In this document: in pieces, positions 58,753 to 64,000 of the stretch | Position numbering within the stretch: the stretch's first letter is position 1 | How the letters are laid out: each line of letters starts with the position of its first letter | From: Bacteroides sp. | Lineage (GTDB): Bacteria; Bacteroidota; Bacteroidia; Bacteroidales; Muribaculaceae | Length of the DNA stretch: 64,000 nt | NCBI GenBank assembly: GCA_014801985.1 | Contig: JAAVDD010000020.1 | Location: forward strand, 1-64,000 | Direction of reading: 5' to 3' | Translations under genes and position numbers: made by a program | Notes under the pieces: model-generated | Told to the model about the DNA's origin: nothing | Seen by the model: the letters and a program-made list of their open reading frames with translations, nothing else | Databases searched by the model: none

Positions 58753-58831
58753 GTAGGGATGCTCCCTGGAGCGTCCGTTGGATGTGTATTATTGCCATAA
58801 ATGGGGAGGATGCACCATGGTGCGTCCCTAC
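58753..58831. repeat. Imperfect inverted repeat element C (24-bp arms)
   Basis: Arm 1 GTAGGGATGCTCCCTGGAGCGTCC (58753-58776); arm 2 GGATGCACCATGGTGCGTCCCTAC (58808-58831). Arms match 18/24 in inverted orientation and each arm is itself palindromic. Confidence 0.7.
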
Positions 58832-58998
58832 AAAATGCTGAAAATTAGACATATCAAAATGCTGAATAGTTACAGTCTAAATACATTTTGTTAATTCGCT
58901 TTAAAAGTAAACACACTCTAAAACTTGTGTAATCTAAAGTCTCATCGTGTCCCGGAGACTTTTGTAATTGATTTTATATGGAGTAACTACGTGTTATT

Positions 58999-60723
58999 AT
59001 GAATACTATACTGAAAACAGTCATTATATCTTTTATTCTTGTTTCGCCGGGAATGGCCTCGGCGTCTATCATATCTCCTGAAACAGCATGGCACAGGATG
59101 GCGGATAGATCTAATAAAGTATATTCGTTTAAGAATGGTGTTCCTAAACTTGAATATACTCTTTCTAAAGCGGGCGTGCCGACCCTCTATCTTTTCAATT
59201 CAGATGGCCATACCTTCTGTGTTTCCGCAGATGACGAGGTGCCGCCTTTGTTGGGATATGCCGATAAAACCTATTCGATGCGAGATGTCTCGCCGGCTTT
59301 TGAGGCCTGGTTGAATACTATGGCGGAGGAAATCGGTCGGGTCAGAGAGGGGTCAGCATCCCGAAATGAAATGGAGACAAGAAGCAATGATTTTGCGTCA
59401 ATCGCCCCTCTTTGCAAGACGCAATGGAATCAGGATGCCCCCTACAATAATGTCTGCCCAAAGCCGAAAGGAGAGACCCAAAGGGCATATACGGGATGTG
59501 TAGCCACAGCTATGGCACAGGTGATGAAATATCACAATTGGCCATTGACGGGAGAAGGCGAGATTTCATACAATTGGAATAATCTGACTTTGCATGAGGA
59601 TTTTTCAACCACCTCCTTCGATTGGAAGAATATGCTTGACATATATACGGAGGGGGAGTATAGTGAAGAAGAGGGAATAGCCGTGGCAAGGCTTATGAGG
59701 AGTTGCGGCATAGGCGTTGAGATGTCTTACAGCACCTCCGGAAGTGGAGCGTTATCGCAACTGATAGGAGGTGCATTAGGCAAATACTTCAAATACGACA
59801 AATCCCGTCTCCGTTATCTCATGCGCGATTTTTTCTCTCTTGATGAATGGGAGGAAATGATATATGGATCCCTTCAGAATGACGGCCCTGTGATTCTCGA
59901 CGGTCAAAGCAACCAAGGAGGGCATAGCTTTGTGTGTGACGGATATGATAAAGATGGTTATTTTCATATCAATTGGGGTTGGGGCGGCACGAGCGACGGA
60001 TATTATCTTCTAAGCGTTCTCGATCCTTATAATCAAGGTATAGGCGGCTCAGGCGATAACTCCGGTTTCAATTATATGCAGGATGCAATCATCGGTATTG
60101 TGCCGGCAAAAGATGACAATTCCAATAATTCATGGATAGGACAGCTTTATTCAATGGGGCCACTCGACATAGATACGAGTGTCAACTATACTCCCGGTGA
60201 GGTTATCGGGCCTTTCTGCAATGATGGTATATATAATTTCGGACCGGCTGCGCTACCTGTAAACACTGAACTCGGCCTTCTTTTCAGTAATGAGGTGACA
60301 GGAGAGAAATATATAGATTATGGAGTCTTTGAAGAGGGTTGCGGAGTGATGTATGGATTTTCAGGTGTCTCTCTCCCGGTTCCCATGGGAATTACGGATG
60401 GAACATATCGCGTCACTCTTTCCTATCGTGCCCCTCAAGAGGATACAGACGAAGCTGATGAGCCACGACTGGATTCGAAAGGTTGGCTGGATGTCTATTT
60501 CCCGATAGGGGAGACAGCCTCCTACACTGCTAATGTAAGTGAAGGGATAGTCACTGTGGAAGATTCATCCTGGCGTCCAAGTGGGGTCGAGGAGACCTAT
60601 CTGCTGCCTGCAGATGATTCTCCACACTATTTCAATCTTCAGGGTATAGAAATAAAAGCTCCCCGCAAAGGAGAGCTTGTTATTCAAAAGAGAGGAAAAG
60701 AGGTAAAGAAAATTTTTATATAA
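58999..60723 (+). CDS. Secreted C10 (streptopain-like) cysteine protease with NLQG tail
   Basis: TGCVATAMAQVMKYHNWP; GHSFVCDGYDKDGYFHINWGWGGTSDGYYLL; C-terminus YFNLQGIEIKAPRKGELVIQKRGKEVKKIFI. Confidence 0.9.
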   Translation: MNTILKTVIISFILVSPGMASASIISPETAWHRMADRSNKVYSFKNGVPKLEYTLSKAGVPTLYLFNSDGHTFCVSADDEVPPLLGYADKTYSMRDVSPAFEAWLNTMAEEIGRVREGSASRNEMETRSNDFASIAPLCKTQWNQDAPYNNVCPKPKGETQRAYTGCVATAMAQVMKYHNWPLTGEGEISYNWNNLTLHEDFSTTSFDWKNMLDIYTEGEYSEEEGIAVARLMRSCGIGVEMSYSTSGSGALSQLIGGALGKYFKYDKSRLRYLMRDFFSLDEWEEMIYGSLQNDGPVILDGQSNQGGHSFVCDGYDKDGYFHINWGWGGTSDGYYLLSVLDPYNQGIGGSGDNSGFNYMQDAIIGIVPAKDDNSNNSWIGQLYSMGPLDIDTSVNYTPGEVIGPFCNDGIYNFGPAALPVNTELGLLFSNEVTGEKYIDYGVFEEGCGVMYGFSGVSLPVPMGITDGTYRVTLSYRAPQEDTDEADEPRLDSKGWLDVYFPIGETASYTANVSEGIVTVEDSSWRPSGVEETYLLPADDSPHYFNLQGIEIKAPRKGELVIQKRGKEVKKIFI

Positions 60724-62298
60724 TTAAAACGGAACATTCATCTCACCGGGGCCCGGCATCAAGTCGGGCCCTTCGTTTCCTATGGGCTGATTAGAGAAAG
60801 TGAATCCTCCGGTGGGGCCTCCCATACCCTCTTTTGTGCCGGAATTTGAAGGACTCGTCACACGATGCGTCTCCACATTCTCGAATGCCTCCTGCATCAT
60901 CTTATAACCTTCATCCCAGTTTTCAAAACGGGCATACTTGGATACAAACCTTAACTTCACATCCCCGACCGCACCGGAACGATGCTTTGCCACTATAAGC
61001 TCCGCCAGGCCGCGTATATCATTGTCATGCTCATCCACGGTGCTCTTAGTATAATATTCCGGACGATGAATAAAACATACTATATCAGCATCCTGCTCGA
61101 TAGCTCCCGATTCACGGAGGTCGGATAGAACAGGCCGTTTGTCCTCGCGTGTTTCTGTAGAACGGTTAAGCTGAGAAAGAGCTATAATAGGGATATTTAG
61201 TTCCTTGGCAAGACCCTTCAGTGAACGCGAGATAGTCGACACCTCCTGCTCACGCGAGCCTAACTTCATTCCGGAGGCTGTCATCAGCTGCAGATAGTCG
61301 ATCATAATCATTCTGACTCCTCTTTCGCGAACAAGTCGGCGTGCCTTGGTTCGAAGTTCGGTGATGCTGAGGCCAGGAGTCTCGTCAAGATATAGGGGCG
61401 CACTGTAGACGTTTCGCAGACGAGTATTCAGACGGTCCCATTCCTCGTTGGAGAGTTTACCGCTTTTTATCGTTTCACCATTAAGATCCGCCACATTTGA
61501 TATGAGACGTTTCACCAGCTGCACATTGGCCATCTCAAGAGTGAAGATAGCTATGGGGGTGTTGAAATCGATTGCCATATTCTTTGCCATGGAGAGCACA
61601 AACGCGGTCTTTCCCATTGCAGGACGCGCTGCAATAATGATAAGATCCGAATTCTGCCATCCGGAAGTCATACGGTCAAGATCACTGAATCCCGTTTGAA
61701 GACCGGAAAGACCGGTTTCCGTATTTGCCGCTGTCTGAATCTGTTCCAATGCAAGATTCAACACAGGATCGATCTGAGTGACCTCGCGTTTCAGATGCAT
61801 CTGGGAGATTTCAAAAATCTGTCCCTCGGCAGCCTGAAGAAGATCATCCACATCGTTACTTTCATCATAGGCATCAGTCTCAATCTTAGTGGCGAAAGAG
61901 ATTAAACGCCTTGCAAGAAATTTCTGTGCAATAATCTTTGCATGAAATTCAACATTGGCTGCCGAATAGACGCGCCCTGTGAGTTCGGTGATACGGATAG
62001 CCCCTCCGACCTCCTGCAAAGTACCATTCTGTCGAAGCTGTTCGGTCACGGTCATCATATCGATAGGCCGCTGGTTGAAACCAAGTGAAGAGATAGCTTC
62101 ATAAATCTTCTGGTTGCGGGGGTCATAAAAGGCATCGGGTGTGAGGATATCGCTCACATTCATATATGCATCTTTCTCAAGCATCAGAGCGCCAAGCACC
62201 ACCTCCTCAAGATCCGTATCGTGGGGCGGAAGCTTACCGGTTGGATCCTGCATGATGGGCTGCACTTTCGGTTTGCGCGTATATTTCTGTTCCGGCAT
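60724..62298 (-). CDS. dnaB: Replicative DNA helicase
   Basis: MPEQKYTRKPKVQPIMQDPTGKLPPHDTDLEEVVLGALML; IIAARPAMGKTAF; MIDYLQLM; start at 62298. Confidence 0.96.
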   Translation of the reverse strand: MPEQKYTRKPKVQPIMQDPTGKLPPHDTDLEEVVLGALMLEKDAYMNVSDILTPDAFYDPRNQKIYEAISSLGFNQRPIDMMTVTEQLRQNGTLQEVGGAIRITELTGRVYSAANVEFHAKIIAQKFLARRLISFATKIETDAYDESNDVDDLLQAAEGQIFEISQMHLKREVTQIDPVLNLALEQIQTAANTETGLSGLQTGFSDLDRMTSGWQNSDLIIIAARPAMGKTAFVLSMAKNMAIDFNTPIAIFTLEMANVQLVKRLISNVADLNGETIKSGKLSNEEWDRLNTRLRNVYSAPLYLDETPGLSITELRTKARRLVRERGVRMIMIDYLQLMTASGMKLGSREQEVSTISRSLKGLAKELNIPIIALSQLNRSTETREDKRPVLSDLRESGAIEQDADIVCFIHRPEYYTKSTVDEHDNDIRGLAELIVAKHRSGAVGDVKLRFVSKYARFENWDEGYKMMQEAFENVETHRVTSPSNSGTKEGMGGPTGGFTFSNQPIGNEGPDLMPGPGEMNVPF

Positions 62299-62318
62299 AT
62301 TAAAATTCTTTTCTATTG

Positions 62319-62350
62319 CAAATTTAGCCAATAATGAGGAGAGGCGCAAA
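62319..62350 (-). promoter_or_regulatory. dnaB promoter
   Basis: Minus strand TTTG - 20 bp - TAAATTTG. Confidence 0.6.
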
Positions 62351-62394
62351 TATTAAATCCTGCAGATTTTAGGGATTTAAGTAGCTACTTATCT

Positions 62395-63276
62395 TCAGCC
62401 TATGCTCATAATGAGGATCAACCAGATGGAGGTCAGAAACATAAGCATAGCTGTCTTCCCCAACAGAGGATTAAGCTCGGATCCTGTGGAGTCACATATT
62501 TTTCGCCATATTATATAATGCAAATTCAGGTAGAGAAGCGTTCCGGCTTGCCAAAGAATATTAAATCGCCCTATTGTCACCCAGATGAGCAGCAAGCACG
62601 CCACAACACCGTTGAAAAAATAGACCCATGACATTACCTTGCGTCCTAAGATTACAACTGAGGTGCGTTTCCCGACAGCCTTGTCATCATCGGCATCGCG
62701 GTAATTATTAACGATAAGCACATTGGCTCCCATCAGCCCAAGGGCAAAACCAACAGGGAGGGTGAGCGAAAGAAGATTATTCCAATTCCCTGTCTGCACA
62801 TAACAGGAGAAGCAAACAGGGACTATTCCGAAGAAGATCACAACGGCAATCTCTCCGAGTCCATGATGGGAGAGAGGGTAGGGGCCTGCGGAATAACCCA
62901 AGGCGAAAAGCGCGATTGCAATTCCTACCGGGAGAAGCCACCAGCCGCCCCAAAATATCAGTGAGAGTCCAAGCAGACAGTCGAAGGCAAGCAGGCCAAG
63001 AGTGGCATAAAGCATTGCCTTCGGGGATATGTCTCCTTCTGTCACTCCGCGTCGGAAGCCTTCACGCCCTTTGCGGTCGAGTCCATTCTTGAAGTCGAAA
63101 TATTCATTTGCGAAGTTTGACACTATCTGCGCAAAAAGAGCAAATAGGAGACAAACGATAAAAGGGAGGGTATTGAACCCTCCACAGTAAATTGCACAAG
63201 CTGTTCCGGCGAGCACCCCGGCCGCAGAAACCGGCAGCGTGCGGAGGCGCATCGCCTCTATCCATGCTTTGATCAT
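62395..63276 (-). CDS. menA: 1,4-dihydroxy-2-naphthoate polyprenyltransferase
   Basis: UbiA-type membrane protein with NEYFDFKNGLDRKGREGFRRGVTEGDISP and NNYRDADDDKAVGKRTSVVILGRK. Confidence 0.93.
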   Translation of the reverse strand: MIKAWIEAMRLRTLPVSAAGVLAGTACAIYCGGFNTLPFIVCLLFALFAQIVSNFANEYFDFKNGLDRKGREGFRRGVTEGDISPKAMLYATLGLLAFDCLLGLSLIFWGGWWLLPVGIAIALFALGYSAGPYPLSHHGLGEIAVVIFFGIVPVCFSCYVQTGNWNNLLSLTLPVGFALGLMGANVLIVNNYRDADDDKAVGKRTSVVILGRKVMSWVYFFNGVVACLLLIWVTIGRFNILWQAGTLLYLNLHYIIWRKICDSTGSELNPLLGKTAMLMFLTSIWLILIMSIG

Positions 63277-64000
63277 TTCTTAAGTCTTTTCTTCACTAAT
63301 TCCGAGAGACGCTCGGATATATCATCAAGTCGTTCCTTATTCTTAATCTTCTCTTTGAGGGGAGGAAGAGCATCGTATCCATACTTCATGCCTGCAAGCA
63401 TCATTCCAAGGGAGGCATTAGTATCGGCATCGCCCCCTGCATTCACGAGCGTGTGGAGCACCTCTTCAGGACTATTACAGTTCCAGACGGCCCATAATGC
63501 GGCAGCTATTGATTTGCGTGTGTACCACCATGTCTCCTCATCATCGATATGCAGATGATCAAGATCTCCTTCGCGTGCCAACTTTATAAAATAGAAAGCG
63601 CGCTCATCTATATTATGGCAGAGTTCATGGATATCATTGAATTCGGGCTCCTTGTCATCGTAAAGATAGCTCTGCACGTAGAGAGAGGCCACGGCTGTGG
63701 TTGCGACACAACGGGAGTCATCATGGGTCATATTGACCAGACGTCGTGCGAGTTCAGGAATAGGTGTCTCCTCATCGGCAAATATTCCGATTATGAGCGC
63801 GCGGTTAAGGGCTTCATTGGAGGCATCGAGAATTCTGTTGGCTCTCCAAGCACGATGGGAGACCACGATGGGATTATCTACCCATCCCGGTGAGGGAATC
63901 ACGATACGATAGGGAGGCACAAGCTCCATCGGTCCCTCGTTATACCAGTCAAACATCCTTTTGGCAATCCTTACGATGTCAATCTTATTATACTCGATAA
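63273..64000 (-). CDS. ADP-ribosylglycohydrolase (DraG) family protein, 5' end outside window
   Basis: Frame stays open to the window edge (IEYNKIDIVRIAKRMFDWYNEGP..); NEALNRALIIGIF, THDDSRC and GGDADTNAS metal-binding motifs. Confidence 0.85.
   Translation of the reverse strand, partial: IEYNKIDIVRIAKRMFDWYNEGPMELVPPYRIVIPSPGWVDNPIVVSHRAWRANRILDASNEALNRALIIGIFADEETPIPELARRLVNMTHDDSRCVATTAVASLYVQSYLYDDKEPEFNDIHELCHNIDERAFYFIKLAREGDLDHLHIDDEETWWYTRKSIAAALWAVWNCNSPEEVLHTLVNAGGDADTNASLGMMLAGMKYGYDALPPLKEKIKNKERLDDISERLSELVKKRLKK

Noticed and set aside
48000-60723. Integrated mobile element or prophage around the SusCD/protease region
   Set aside because: No integrase, transposase, relaxase or phage structural gene seen; core genes (nhaA, dnaB) flank it directly. 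Only small repeats and a composition shift support acquisition.
53748-60723. The two C10 genes as a recent tandem duplication
   Set aside because: Only active-site regions and tail are clearly similar; lengths, C-terminal modules and codon composition differ, so a recent duplication is not supported.

Overview
This 64 kb window looks like a chromosomal segment from a gut Bacteroidales bacterium, plausibly Muribaculaceae-like (inferred from gene content and the repeated TAnnTTTG -7 / TTTG -33 promoter signature). Most of it is core genome: corA (partial), tRNA-Lys, a GT2 glycosyltransferase, a choloylglycine hydrolase-like enzyme, typA, a vanZ-like/tamB/Omp85 operon, dipeptidyl peptidase III, rlmI, rseP, dxr, OmpA, gdhA, a His-rich metal P-type ATPase with a Fur-family regulator, an acyl-ACP thioesterase, an HAD phosphatase, a second Omp85 protein, an AmpG-like MFS transporter, DUF4922, GT2 and golvesin/amidase-like genes, class I fumarase, lepA, bcp, nhaA, dnaB, menA and a partial ADP-ribosylglycohydrolase. 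The accessory-looking part is ~45.5-60.7 kb. It holds a nine-copy 62-bp tandem repeat, a SusC/SusD pair, two C10 (streptopain-like) proteases and an internally duplicated secreted protein. The last three share a C-terminal 'YfNLQG...P..Ge.vi.k.G....k' tail. An ~860-bp ORF-poor intergenic region there carries several nested palindromic elements. I saw no transposase, integrase, rRNA, CRISPR array or recognisable defence system. Everything is from reading the sequence; no homology search was run.
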